NCBI GenBank assembly: GCA_025980435.1
Contig: JAICXK010000013.1
Span: 1 to 41,645, forward strand
From: Bryobacteraceae bacterium
GTDB taxonomy: Bacteria > Acidobacteriota > Terriglobia > Bryobacterales > Bryobacteraceae
Direction: 5' to 3'
Length of the DNA: 41,645 nucleotides
Both the position numbers and the translations under genes were made by a program. The notes beneath the pieces were generated by a model. It ran no database searches and was not told the origin of the DNA. It worked only from the letters and a program-made list of their open reading frames with translations. Shown in pieces: positions 8,130 to 16,259 of this stretch (the stretch's first letter is position 1; each line of letters begins with the position of its first letter).

Positions 8130-9062
8130 CTAGTGGCCGAACTGTGCCTGATTACGCTTCAGCATCCAGGCCGGAGAGCCTATTGCCGGTTCATCAGGTG
8201 CCGGTGAACCACCGCGGGCCGCAACTTCAGATGACGGCTTCGGTTTTGCAGGTTTTTCCTCCTGCTGCGGTTCCGCCCGGCCTTGCGGCTTCTGCGGGGT
8301 GCTTGCGGTCTTTTCCTCTACCTTTTCAGGCTTCGGTTCGGCTTGCGCGGCCTTCTGTTTCGAATCATACACCTTTTCGAGGCGACCTTCAAGCCGGTGG
8401 AAGGCTTTTATCTGGTCGGCTGGCTTCATTTCGCATAATTCGAGGAAGTCATCGACGTTTTTCATCCAGTGATAGCTGACGGCGGCGCGGAATTCGGAGG
8501 CGGCAAGAAGCCCGATGATGGTCGGGATGTCTTCGAACTTGATCGCCTGGATCTCTTCGTTTTCCTTCCACTCTTTTTCGAGAGTCTGCCAGTCCGGAAA
8601 GTTGGCCTCGATGTCGGCGGCGGTTTTGGCGTCCAGGTCGACGAACCTTGAACGCAGCTCATCCTGCTCGGCGGTGCGGGTTTCCGTGGTCTTCGCTTCC
8701 TGCTCGCGGTCGAACTTCTGGGTAGCGCGGAGGAATTGCGCCATGCCCTCATCCCCCGCCGGGAAGTCGGAGCGCTTGGGCTCGGCCGGGGCGACGGGTT
8801 CCGCCTTCTTTTCCGTGATGACGCCGGATTCTTTGAGCACCTTCAGGACGGTATTGGCGGTGCGCTCCTCGGCGGCGCGCAGACGTCGACGCTCCGAGCG
8901 GGAGGAATCGGCCTTGCGCTCCGGTTCAGGGGCCGGGGCTGCGGGTTCCTCTTTCTTCACCTCGGGCTTCGGGATGGCCTCGCCTTTGTTGCGGGCCTCG
9001 ATGAACTTCGCGGCGTCGAAATCGGGGGTCTGTTCCTGCGGGGAGGCTACTGCTGTGCTCAT
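8130..9062 (-). CDS. Scaffolding protein
   Basis: 310-residue, highly charged, Glu/Lys/Ala/Pro-rich protein between portal and coat, exactly where P22-like phages encode gp8 scaffold. It has disordered acidic/basic ends (residues ~30-60 KKEEPAAPAPEPERKADSSR and ~235-300), a helical middle (QFLRATQKFDREQEAKTTET; DIEANFPDWQTLEKEWKENE) and a short helical C-terminus (SPAWMLKRNQAQFGH), a usual site for coat binding. Its ATG overlaps the portal stop as ATGA. Scaffolds direct procapsid assembly and leave the head before maturation. Confidence 0.8.
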   Translation of the reverse strand: MSTAVASPQEQTPDFDAAKFIEARNKGEAIPKPEVKKEEPAAPAPEPERKADSSRSERRRLRAAEERTANTVLKVLKESGVITEKKAEPVAPAEPKRSDFPAGDEGMAQFLRATQKFDREQEAKTTETRTAEQDELRSRFVDLDAKTAADIEANFPDWQTLEKEWKENEEIQAIKFEDIPTIIGLLAASEFRAAVSYHWMKNVDDFLELCEMKPADQIKAFHRLEGRLEKVYDSKQKAAQAEPKPEKVEEKTASTPQKPQGRAEPQQEEKPAKPKPSSEVAARGGSPAPDEPAIGSPAWMLKRNQAQFGH

Positions 9063-11227
9063 TGTGTCGCTCCTGTGGTTTCCGGCGCTGGCTGTGCTGC
9101 CGCTGTGACGGCTGGCATCTGCTGTTGATGCTCATTCTGCATTGCGGCCATGCCAACCTGATGGGCATTGTCGATCATCTGCATAAACTGATCGGCTTCG
9201 CGGTCGGCCTGCGCGCGGTCGGCATCCTTTGAAGCCGTGATCTTCGCGGAGAGCAATTTCGTCAGGTTGTCGCGGACGTTCTGGCGTTCCTTGGCATCGA
9301 TTTCCGGCTGCTTGGTCGCGATCATCTGCGCGAGCTTCTGAATGGTCTGCTGCTGCTGTGTGGATTGCTGCTGGGCCATCTGGAGGGCCTGGTGCATCTG
9401 CTGCGGTGTCATTTCCTGATCGTTCGAGGGGGAAATGAGGTCGGCAATGCCTTCCATCTCGGGGTTGCCCTGGCCGATCATGCGGATGATTTTGGCGGTC
9501 ACGGCGGGGTTCTGCAGAATGGCTGGATTGATCTTGATCGCTTCGAGCAACATCTGCATCGCCTGATCCTGCCGGGTCTGAAAGTTCGGACCAGCGACGA
9601 CGCGCACCGAGAATTCACCGAGCGCCAGATTATTGCGCTTGCCCTTTTTCCCGGTAGCGGGGTCGATGCCATCGGGGCCGAAAACCTGATTGATCGCCAC
9701 CATCTCATGCTGAGAATCGGGGCGCACGATCGCCACAACTTGCGGGCCGGTCATGATCTTCGGGAAGATGACGCACATCTGCTGGTAGATGATCGTTTTC
9801 GTGCGGTGGAGATTGTCGGCGTAGCTGAAGTTACCGACGTTCGATTCGGAGCGAAGTTGCTCGATCGCCTTGCCGGATTGGTCGCCCTTCTCTTCCCCGA
9901 GAGACGAACTATACATCGACGTGACGGCCTTGAACTGCTCCGTGAAGAATGAACCGAGGGCCAACAGCCATTGAATCGGCGCCTCCCATTGATTCTTCTG
10001 CGGCGGCGGCAGAAGGTGTTGAACGCCCATTTCGTCGGTCGCAAATGCCGGGGTGACTTCGAGGTAGGCCCACACTTCCGTATTCGCGGTTTGCCAGCGG
10101 GGATCGTCGAACTGCCCCTTGTATCCCACATAGCCCGATTTGTTCGCGAGCCCGGCGATTTCCGTGGCCGTGGTGGCCACGTAATTCAGGGCGCGATTCG
10201 AATCCATGCCGGGAGAGATCAGGCTGAGGCGGAACAACTTGCCGTCGATGTAGATTTCAGGGCCGAGAACCGGAAACAGGGGGATCAGCGTTCCAAACCA
10301 TTCCGTTTCATCGAGAACTTCAAGAGCATCGACCAGGTACTTTTTGATGACGCGCTTCGGAGATTTTCGCTCCGTAACCCCATCACCCTCAACGCGCTTC
10401 ACGCCGTCGGGGATCTTCTCGCCGTCGAAATACCAGAGCTTGTCGTCGTAGAGGCGGGAGGTCCTGTCTTCCTCCTCGACCATATAGAATTCGCAGACAT
10501 AGAACGGTCCGCGCCACCGCCCATCTCCATCATCGCGCGCGCCGGTCCACTCCAGAAGCGTTTGGGTGTCTTCGCTGCCGATCCCCATGGCGTCGGCCAT
10601 CCAGCCTTGCGCCTGCTGCACGCCGCCTGGTTGCCGCACTTTGCGCTTGCCGAAGGCCATCTCGTATTCATCGGCTGAATATTGGCAAATCTTCCCGGCC
10701 CAGCGGGCATCCTGACGGTTCGCCATGCGGGCCTTCGGATCGAAGAACACGATACCGGGATCTTCGACGGACTTGAGGACCAGGCGCTGTTGATCGTCGC
10801 GCTCGTTTGAGTATTCCGTCTGCATCTCAATGACGCCGTAGCCGGAGATGGCTGAATACTTTACCGCGGTCGAATCCGCGACTTCGGACATTGAGCGGTA
10901 TTCCACTTCGCGGATCAGGCCTTCGATTATGTCAGGGGAGGGGGCGTCTTCGTTCTCGCCCACTGGCTTGCACTGCGGGCCGGGGGGATTGAGGCGCACG
11001 TCGCCCTCGATCTGGTCAACGGCGGGCTTGCATTTATTTACGGTAATAAATGGGCGATTGGCCCTCTTGCGGTCGGTGATTTCTCCTTCGCGCCACTGAA
11101 GCTCTCCTCCAACGTAAAAGCCGAGCCTTGTTTTTTCTTCTTCCCGAATGCTGACATTGGCTTTTCTCCACGCATTCCAGCACCTTCTTACAAACACCGG
11201 GAGTTGTGATTTAGGCAGCGAGGGCAT
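9059..11227 (-). CDS. Portal protein, P22 gp1-like
   Basis: 722-residue protein matching the P22-type portal family in length and layout. The N-terminal part has RKANVSIREEEKTRLGFYVG and QWREGEITDRKRANRPFITV, followed by VNKCKPAVDQIEGDVRLNPP and the crown/wing sequences. The C-terminal ~150 residues are a long Gln-rich helix (MHQALQMAQQQSTQQQQ, later ASKDADRAQADREADQFMQM), like the barrel helix of P22 gp1. Dodecameric portals form the DNA entry channel and anchor terminase and gp4. The start overlaps the end of the HNH gene by 17 bases. Confidence 0.88.
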   Translation of the reverse strand: MPSLPKSQLPVFVRRCWNAWRKANVSIREEEKTRLGFYVGGELQWREGEITDRKRANRPFITVNKCKPAVDQIEGDVRLNPPGPQCKPVGENEDAPSPDIIEGLIREVEYRSMSEVADSTAVKYSAISGYGVIEMQTEYSNERDDQQRLVLKSVEDPGIVFFDPKARMANRQDARWAGKICQYSADEYEMAFGKRKVRQPGGVQQAQGWMADAMGIGSEDTQTLLEWTGARDDGDGRWRGPFYVCEFYMVEEEDRTSRLYDDKLWYFDGEKIPDGVKRVEGDGVTERKSPKRVIKKYLVDALEVLDETEWFGTLIPLFPVLGPEIYIDGKLFRLSLISPGMDSNRALNYVATTATEIAGLANKSGYVGYKGQFDDPRWQTANTEVWAYLEVTPAFATDEMGVQHLLPPPQKNQWEAPIQWLLALGSFFTEQFKAVTSMYSSSLGEEKGDQSGKAIEQLRSESNVGNFSYADNLHRTKTIIYQQMCVIFPKIMTGPQVVAIVRPDSQHEMVAINQVFGPDGIDPATGKKGKRNNLALGEFSVRVVAGPNFQTRQDQAMQMLLEAIKINPAILQNPAVTAKIIRMIGQGNPEMEGIADLISPSNDQEMTPQQMHQALQMAQQQSTQQQQTIQKLAQMIATKQPEIDAKERQNVRDNLTKLLSAKITASKDADRAQADREADQFMQMIDNAHQVGMAAMQNEHQQQMPAVTAAAQPAPETTGATQ

Positions 11228-11651
11228 TTTTCAACCTATCCCTTTTGGCCTGTGCGCGAACCCTGTGGCAAGTACGGCATTCCCGCGCACCACTTGCGTT
11301 TACGAAAAGGTTGTAGCCTTCATAGGGGTGGCCGTGCGGGCAGTGGGTCTTGGCCAGTTGGCGGGCACGATTAACGGCACCACAAATACCCCGCATGGTG
11401 TTTACTTTTCTTGTTACAGGCTCCAGATGGTCGGGATTGACGCACGACCGAACGCGGCAGAGATGATCAAGATCGAGTCCGACGGGAATGGCTCCCTTTG
11501 TTGCCGTAAAGACCTCTCGATGCGCATATTTTGGTTTCCTTTTGACGGCCACTACTGCGTAGCCGTTGGGTTGTACTGCGCCAGTCCACAGCCAGCAACC
11601 GCTCATTGGCTCCGGGGAAATGAAACGCTCAAACTGTGCCGGAATTTGCAA
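11211..11651 (-). CDS. Free-standing HNH homing-type endonuclease
   Basis: 146-residue HNH nuclease. Residues ~59-80 carry the signature LDLDHLCRVRSCVNPDHLEP (DH, then N and H), preceded by the CWLWTGAVQPNGY strand and YAHREVF segment of this subfamily. A C-terminal zinc-binding knuckle (CPHGH ... CRTCH) follows. The start codon is TTG, supported by GAAGG with an 8-nt spacer, directly after the previous stop. Phage HNH genes of this sort are often mobile; it overlaps the portal start, so it is either translated in the operon or a recent insertion. It could also aid terminase cleavage, as HNH proteins do in some phages. Confidence 0.85.
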   Translation of the reverse strand: MQIPAQFERFISPEPMSGCWLWTGAVQPNGYAVVAVKRKPKYAHREVFTATKGAIPVGLDLDHLCRVRSCVNPDHLEPVTRKVNTMRGICGAVNRARQLAKTHCPHGHPYEGYNLFVNASGARECRTCHRVRAQAKRDRLKNALAA

Positions 11652-12095
11652 TTAGTTCGCCTTCAGGCTCTTGTTAAATGGTTTCATGCTCACGGCTCCA
11701 ATACCTTCACCATTAACCCTCATCCCCAGAGAATCCGGCGCAAGGGTAATCAGTCCCTCCTGGCATCGTTCCTCAATCACAGCCTCGCGGTGGGAGCAGG
11801 GTTGCGTCGAAAGATCGACGCCAAGTAGATCGTTGTTCGCGATGATTTCCCGCATGTAGCGAGAGCCGTTATGGTTCCACTGGTAATTGTCCTCGCCGAT
11901 GACCAGCTTGCGGTCGGATTCCATGAAGACGCGGGATTGCTTCTTTTTGGGGCTCGTGACCGGGGCGCTCGGGTCTTCGCCGAACACGATGGTGCATTTC
12001 TGGCGCTCGGCAATCATCATCATGTCCGAGGCGCGGAACATGATTTCGGTGTCCTGACTCGGGTAGGTCAGGACGATGTGGGTTGGTTCAGGCAC
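11652..12095 (-). CDS. Hypothetical protein, 147 aa
   Basis: Soluble protein of unknown function. I prefer the GTG start, which has AAGGAG 9 nt upstream, over a TTG eight codons earlier without an RBS. Visible parts: a beta-rich N-terminus (PTHIVLTYPSQDTEIMFRAS), a basic patch (TSPKKKQSRVF) at about residues 47-57, and a strand-rich centre (ESDRKLVIGEDNYQWNHNGS). It overlaps the end of the preceding 59-residue gene by 8 bases. No catalytic motif is seen. It lies in the non-canonical insertion between terminase and portal. Confidence 0.65.
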   Translation of the reverse strand: MPEPTHIVLTYPSQDTEIMFRASDMMMIAERQKCTIVFGEDPSAPVTSPKKKQSRVFMESDRKLVIGEDNYQWNHNGSRYMREIIANNDLLGVDLSTQPCSHREAVIEERCQEGLITLAPDSLGMRVNGEGIGAVSMKPFNKSLKAN

Positions 12096-12267
12096 TCTGC
12101 TTTGCTCCTTCGGCTCCAAGCCGGATTCCTCGCACTGCTTCTTCGTGGCTTACAAAAACCCCGCGAACGGCGAGGCGGGCGACGGCTTCTCTTGCCTGGC
12201 AATTCAGACACTTGGCCTTGTTGGCCGAAACCATGCGCCCGCACCCACCCTCGCAGGGATGACTCAT
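12088..12267 (-). CDS. Small zinc-finger-like protein, 59 aa
   Basis: Short ORF starting as TAAATG right after the beta-helix gene. The N-terminal half has four cysteines in the order C-x3-C-x11-C-x2-C (CEGGC ... CLNC), a likely zinc knuckle; the C-terminal half is an Ala/Glu/Arg-rich helix (SHEEAVRGIRLGAEGAKQSA). Its stop is overlapped by the next gene's GTG start, supporting coupled translation. Probably a small nucleic-acid- or protein-binding factor; function unknown. Confidence 0.6.
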   Translation of the reverse strand: MSHPCEGGCGRMVSANKAKCLNCQAREAVARLAVRGVFVSHEEAVRGIRLGAEGAKQSA

Positions 12268-13290
12268 TTACGACGTCACCGCGACATCCAGACCCCAGGT
12301 AGTATTGGTCGGCTGAGGACCACCCACGGCGAACACGTTGCCGGAGGCGGTGGTATTCCAGCCGGAAGCCCCAACAAGGCCGGTTGTTCCGCTGAGAACG
12401 ATCATGCCGGCCGGGCTGGTGCCTGTGGTGATTGCCATGGCGTGCGTGAGGGCGGTTGATCCGCTCGAAACCGCATTGATGAAAACGCAATCGTCGAAGC
12501 GGTTCACGCGGTCCATCGCCGTCGCTCCCGATCGCAGGAACAGGCAGGCCGTCGCGCTGGAGGTATCCAGCATGATCTGGCACTTGCGGAACGTGTTGCG
12601 CGTGCAGCCGGTCCCGGCGTTGTTCGAAAACAGAATGACCGAATTGCTGGTGCCCGCCCCAAGCTGTACCGTGTCCTGGCCGATCACGCAATCTTCGATC
12701 AGGTTTTCCTGCGCCCCGTTGAGTTGGAGCGAGTAGGAGCCGCTGATATCGTTCGCGGCGTTGCCCATACCGGCGATCTGGCACTTCGACAGGTGATTGC
12801 GCTGGCCCGAGATCGACATGCAGCCGATGGGGTTGACCGAAGCCACGCCCATGAAAAACTCGATGTTGGCGATCAGGCAGCCATTGGCTGAGAGCGTGAA
12901 GAGGTTCCCGGCGCCGGTGAAAGCGGAATCGAACGCAATGCGCGAGCGTTGCCCGAACTGCGAACCGGCATTGACGCCGATCAGGTGAACGAGATCCTTG
13001 TTCCAGTTCAGCGTCTGGGTCTGGTAATCGGTGGTGTTCGCCGCGGTGTTCGAAGTGGCGCAGAGGAAAATGATGTCATTCTGGCCCGCCGTAGCCAGCG
13101 CCAAAGCCCGCGCGAGCGTCTGGAGGGGCGCATTCCGGCTCCCGTCGTTTGCCACGTCATTGCCGAATTCCGGATTGACGAAGTAGATGTTGCCCTGGCT
13201 TGGGAAGATCGAAGCCGCGAGAGTGTTGATTGTTGCCAGCGTGGAGAGCTGGAGACTGCCGCCGTTTGCCTGTGTCTGAAGACCGCTCAT
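12268..13290 (-). CDS. Right-handed beta-helix protein
   Basis: 340-residue protein. After a short N-terminal region (LSTLATINTLAASIFPSQGN) and a GNDVANDGSRNAPLQTLARA segment like the start of many phage beta-helix proteins, it shows regular turns of the pectate-lyase type with Asn/Cys ladders (GQRNHLSKCQIAGMGNAAND; NTFRKCQIMLDTSSATACLF; NRFDDCVFINAV). No signal peptide. It lies between TerL and portal, far from the tail genes, and so is more likely a capsid decoration or cell-surface-binding protein than the main tailspike. Catalytic residues cannot be assigned. Confidence 0.8.
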   Translation of the reverse strand: MSGLQTQANGGSLQLSTLATINTLAASIFPSQGNIYFVNPEFGNDVANDGSRNAPLQTLARALALATAGQNDIIFLCATSNTAANTTDYQTQTLNWNKDLVHLIGVNAGSQFGQRSRIAFDSAFTGAGNLFTLSANGCLIANIEFFMGVASVNPIGCMSISGQRNHLSKCQIAGMGNAANDISGSYSLQLNGAQENLIEDCVIGQDTVQLGAGTSNSVILFSNNAGTGCTRNTFRKCQIMLDTSSATACLFLRSGATAMDRVNRFDDCVFINAVSSGSTALTHAMAITTGTSPAGMIVLSGTTGLVGASGWNTTASGNVFAVGGPQPTNTTWGLDVAVTS

Positions 13291-13314
13291 TTACTGCCTG
13301 CTTTCTCCGGGTAA

Positions 13315-13500
13315 TTAGGCAGTCCCGGCGCTGCATCCGATCAAAAGATTCACTGCGTCTGGGTGAGCCGAAAACCAATCTATCTGCTCGCGTGCCGTAA
13401 GAAGGAGACGGCTACCAACGCGTGCGCTTCCATCTGGCCAAACCTCAAGTATTTCTCCATCGGAATCGGAGTGCAGCCGCTGGACGGGGAATATCGTCAC
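13315..13500 (-). CDS. Hypothetical protein, 61 aa
   Basis: Small protein starting at GTG, overlapping the previous stop as GTGA, with GGAGG just upstream. It has a strand-turn-strand N-terminus (DGEILEVWPDGSARVGSRLL) and a helical C-terminus. No known motif. Its close packing and RBS favour a real gene. Confidence 0.55.
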   Translation of the reverse strand: MTIFPVQRLHSDSDGEILEVWPDGSARVGSRLLLTAREQIDWFSAHPDAVNLLIGCSAGTA

Positions 13501-13691
13501 CCCGCCTCCATCATGTCGGCGACACTGGCGGATTTCGCCTTCATCGGCAGGCCCTTGCGCTTCGTCGAGGCAAATTCATGCAGCTTGGCCGCGCCCATCT
13601 TCAGCACGCCCTTGTTTTTTTTGTAGAGCTTGCCGGGTGCGTGCTCGGCGATGGCCATCATTTCTTGCTGGGATTGTGAGGTTGCGGGCAT
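13497..13691 (-). CDS. DUF3008-like small basic protein
   Basis: 64-residue basic protein with the opening MPATSQSQQEMMAIAEH and the closing FASTKRKGLPMK, the hallmark ends of the small DUF3008-type proteins found in many phages and bacteria. I prefer this conserved Met over one five codons upstream. It carries a run of A residues (YKKNKG) in its middle. Function unknown; its position next to terminase suggests a role in packaging or head assembly, but that is only context. Confidence 0.7.
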   Translation of the reverse strand: MPATSQSQQEMMAIAEHAPGKLYKKNKGVLKMGAAKLHEFASTKRKGLPMKAKSASVADMMEAG

Positions 13692-13734
13692 CCTGTGCCG
13701 TATCATACACCGAAACAGGATTCAGGGCAATGAT

Positions 13735-15099
13735 TTAGGCGAAAGGTGAATATTCCCGGCGGGATGGCTGGCGGAGGGGCTGTTTTGGTTCAGACGGAGG
13801 CTTGTCGGAGAAATTCGAGATGTACTGAAACGCAGCAGCCGGGTGGCTGGCCCAATCATGCAAGGGTTGCCGGGTGGTGGCCCCGCTCTTTGGCGGATCT
13901 CCCCATTGATAGCGACGAAGCCCGCGAATGCCGGACTCGCATTTCAGACCGTCAATCACCACGCGGGGAAAGATGAGCCGGGCCGCGTTGATAGCCGTCT
14001 GCGTATTGTTCCAGCGCGGGCTCGTGCGCACTTCGGTTGAGGGCATCAATTTACGGAGGATCGATTCGAGCGATTGCCCCTGTCCCATGCCCTCCGGGGC
14101 GGCCTGAACGCCGACATCCCAAGGGAGCCAATGCCGGGCGTAGACATACCCGCGAGATTGCAGTTCGCGCGTGTAATGGTCCATGCCTTTCCCTTTGTTT
14201 TCATAGTAATCAATGAGCCGGAGCTGCATAGCCACGCCCTGGACGAACCAGATCGCCGTGGTATCGAGACCAACATCCCAAAACGTGTAGACCGGTTGGC
14301 GGGGGTCGTATGGAACCGAACAAATACGCCCGTCCAGATCCATGCGGGTCATTTCCGCGCCAAATACCGCCCCCTTCACATTCGACCGGGGAATTCCCTC
14401 ATAGACATAATCGAAATCGTCCGGATCAGTGCGGCGCAATTCCTCCATCTGGCGGCGCAACTTGTCGGGAAAGAACGGATTGTCCCGCCACGACATGCGA
14501 CAAACCTTGACGCGGGGCGATTCCTTCAGGACGAATTCTGTCCAGGCGAAATCAGTATCAAGCTCGGGATTGAAGTTGATCCAGATTTCAGAGCCAAGGC
14601 CATCCGATCCGAAAGGCCCCGCGGGAGGGTCTTTACGGAAAGTGGGCTCAAGTGTGAGCCAGCTCGCCTTTGTGAGATTCTGGGCCTCTTCCACCCACGC
14701 TCCGTCGTAACCCTCGTAGGATTTCACGCCCGCATTATTGTTGTGCAGGCCGATGAAGCTGAATCCATAGCGTCCGGCGAGGGGATCGGAGGCGTCCCGT
14801 CCCGCGGCCCAGCGGCGCGACAGAATCTTGCGCTGCTGGACCTCGTATTCGTTCTGAAGGCCAAGAGCAAGGATGCGGCTGGAGAGCAGGGCGTGAACCG
14901 ATTCATCGATCGATGACATGGTTTCGCGGCAGCAGAGCCAGCGCAGGGGGCGTTTCGCGCCGGTAACGAGCAGCGCGTCGGCAATCCCGTAGCTCGCACC
15001 CTTGCCACGCCCGCCGTAGACAACTTTAATCTCGGCTGGTTCGTAGAGGAAACGGAGTTTCGCCGGGACGGAGGTTTCTACTGTGACTTCAGCGGGCAT
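13735..15099 (-). CDS. terL: Terminase large subunit
   Basis: 454-residue packaging motor. ATPase: Walker A-like GGRGKGASYG at residues 29-38 and Walker B GAWVEEAQ at 133-140, with the acidic pair E138/E139 in the expected place. Nuclease: acidic residues in YTFWDVGLDTTAIW (D275), WLPWDVG (D328) and PLHDWASH (D415), the spacing expected for an RNase H-like terminase nuclease. An in-frame TAA lies just upstream of the ATG, which fixes the start. It is preceded by a 266-base non-coding gap and TerS. It translocates DNA through the portal and cuts the concatemer. Confidence 0.92.
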   Translation of the reverse strand: MPAEVTVETSVPAKLRFLYEPAEIKVVYGGRGKGASYGIADALLVTGAKRPLRWLCCRETMSSIDESVHALLSSRILALGLQNEYEVQQRKILSRRWAAGRDASDPLAGRYGFSFIGLHNNNAGVKSYEGYDGAWVEEAQNLTKASWLTLEPTFRKDPPAGPFGSDGLGSEIWINFNPELDTDFAWTEFVLKESPRVKVCRMSWRDNPFFPDKLRRQMEELRRTDPDDFDYVYEGIPRSNVKGAVFGAEMTRMDLDGRICSVPYDPRQPVYTFWDVGLDTTAIWFVQGVAMQLRLIDYYENKGKGMDHYTRELQSRGYVYARHWLPWDVGVQAAPEGMGQGQSLESILRKLMPSTEVRTSPRWNNTQTAINAARLIFPRVVIDGLKCESGIRGLRRYQWGDPPKSGATTRQPLHDWASHPAAAFQYISNFSDKPPSEPKQPLRQPSRREYSPFA

Positions 15100-15365
15100 C
15101 GTGTGTTAACATCCTCCCATGAAAACAACCGAGAATACAACGGCTGAGTCACCAGTGACGGCCTGCGATTTTCCGGCGTCCGGGAACCGCGCAAGCGGGC
15201 ACGCGGGACGGTAATCGGAGTGTCCCCCGCGGGATTTCGCGACGGTGAATAACGGCGCGGATGAGCGGAGCGGGACGGCCTGTAGCGAGAGCAGGGCGCC
15301 CGGCCACAAGCCCGGAATCCGGCAGCGTGCGAGCGGCGAAATTCAAGCCGTCTGACCCATAGGGT
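15100..15365. other. 266-bp gap between terS and terL
   Basis: I see no credible gene here; the only leftward frame (67 codons) lacks an RBS and a normal start. It holds a 12-nt dyad GTCACCAGTGAC at 15148-15159, a GC-rich imperfect hairpin around 15206-15233 (CGCGGGAC / GTCCCCCGCG) and GGAGG 13 nt before the TerL start. Possible uses are an operator, an RNA element or a packaging site; none is proven. Confidence 0.5.
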
Positions 15366-15788
15366 TTAGCTTGGCGTGTCCCCGGATACAGGCTTCCCGT
15401 CCTTCGCTTCCACGAACCGCACACGAATCTCTGCCAGTACCGGGCGGTCCTGATTCCCTGAAACCTCGATTGCCTTGAGCTGCGGCTGGCAATACTTCGC
15501 GAGCTCGCCGGCGGCTCTGGCGCGATCAGCGGGGTTGATGCGCTCAAAGCCTGACCCGTAGCAGCTTTGGCAGGTGCGCTCAAACGTCTTATCACCTTGG
15601 CCCGGCTGATACCGCGTCTTCTTCTTCCCCCTGCAGACGTTGCAGGTGAGCTCACCGCGGCGGATATCATCCAGCGTTTCGAACGGGTTCGAGCCACGCT
15701 CCGCGAGGAATTCGCGCACGGATTGAATGACGGGCTTAACGCCCTTGGTCTTACCGCCGGTTTTCTTTCTTCCCTTTGCAAATGGCAT
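15366..15788 (-). CDS. terS: Terminase small subunit with DnaJ-like zinc module
   Basis: 140-residue protein upstream of terL. The C-terminal half has the helix ARAAGELAKYCQPQLKAIEV, typical of many phage small terminases (xELAKYxxPQLKAxEV). The N-terminus is basic (MPFAKGRKKTGGKTKG), suited to DNA binding, followed by a helix (VREFLAERGSNPFETLDDIR). Unusually, residues 49-78 insert a CxxCxG...CxxCxGxG pair (C49, C52, C73, C76) like one DnaJ zinc-finger repeat. It would recognise viral DNA and recruit TerL. The RBS is weak. Confidence 0.78.
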   Translation of the reverse strand: MPFAKGRKKTGGKTKGVKPVIQSVREFLAERGSNPFETLDDIRRGELTCNVCRGKKKTRYQPGQGDKTFERTCQSCYGSGFERINPADRARAAGELAKYCQPQLKAIEVSGNQDRPVLAEIRVRFVEAKDGKPVSGDTPS

Positions 15789-15799
15789 TCTAAGATATT

Positions 15800-15994
15800 C
15801 TATGACACTTCAAGGCCGTAAGCTGTCCAAATTGGAACTCCATCCTCTTCCACCGCCCCGGAGTCGCGGAATAGGAAATGGAATCTCTTTCCGGGTATCC
15901 AGTCAGTCAGATCGCAGCTCGGACCCGGCGGGACCGCGATCGGAGTCACGCTTTGGTAAATCCCGATCTTCAGATAAGCCTCTGGCTTTTTCAT
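15800..15994 (-). CDS. Hypothetical protein, 64 aa
   Basis: Small protein (MKKPEAYLKIGIYQSVTPIA ...) rich in beta-forming and aromatic residues, with AGGAG 6 nt before its ATG. Its start overlaps the stop of the preceding small gene as ATGA and it ends 11 bases before terS. No known motif or TM segment. Probably translated with the packaging genes. Confidence 0.6.
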   Translation of the reverse strand: MKKPEAYLKIGIYQSVTPIAVPPGPSCDLTDWIPGKRFHFLFRDSGAVEEDGVPIWTAYGLEVS

Positions 15995-16131
15995 TCAGAA
16001 CTCCTGGTGCCCATTGCCGTGCACTGTGGTCGCGGCCCGCGTTTGGTGTGCCAGTCAGCCGGGATTCGTTCGCGCGGGGTAAATCCCCAGCCCATTTCGA
16101 TCATGGCGTCAAGCTCAGACATGGGGATCAT
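15991..16131 (-). CDS. Short ORF, 46 aa, member of ATGA chain
   Basis: ORF beginning MIPMSELDAMIEMGWGFT and ending with a charged tail. Its ATG overlaps the preceding stop, and its own stop overlaps the next start, both as ATGA. The same frame stays open for about 70 codons upstream without an ATG, GTG or TTG, and that part reads like protein (GIAPEILSAISRPLSV), so the gene could be longer if an unusual start or a frameshift is used. Function unknown. Confidence 0.45.
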   Translation of the reverse strand: MIPMSELDAMIEMGWGFTPRERIPADWHTKRGPRPQCTAMGTRSSE

Positions 16132-16259
16132 GCCGGGGAACTTATTCCCGCCACTCTTCTTTTTCTCCCCGCGAAGCGGTCCATAAATCCGAGTGACTGA
16201 TAGAGGCCGAGAGATCGCACTGAGGATTTCAGGCGCAATGCCCTGCTCGTGGCGTTCAT
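16128..16259 (-). CDS. Short basic ORF, 43 aa, member of ATGA chain
   Basis: Arg/Ser-rich short ORF (MNATSRALRLKSSVRSLGLY ...) with AGGAAGG just before its ATG, coupled by ATGA to genes on both sides. The composition is less convincing than that of the overlapping frame, which is also open here; one of the two may be a shadow. No motif. Confidence 0.35.
   Translation of the reverse strand: MNATSRALRLKSSVRSLGLYQSLGFMDRFAGRKRRVAGISSPA

Noticed and set aside
9365-9952. 195-codon rightward ORF opposite the portal
   Set aside because: Lies wholly within the portal gene and has no RBS.
13615-13622. A8 run in the DUF3008-like gene as a -1 frameshift site
   Set aside because: The shifted frame ends after about a dozen codons and yields no recognisable product.
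14074-14916. 280-codon rightward ORF opposite terL
   Set aside because: TerL has clear catalytic motifs; the antisense frame has none.
15106-15309. 67-codon leftward ORF between terS and terL
   Set aside because: TTG start without RBS and shadow-like composition; treated as non-coding.
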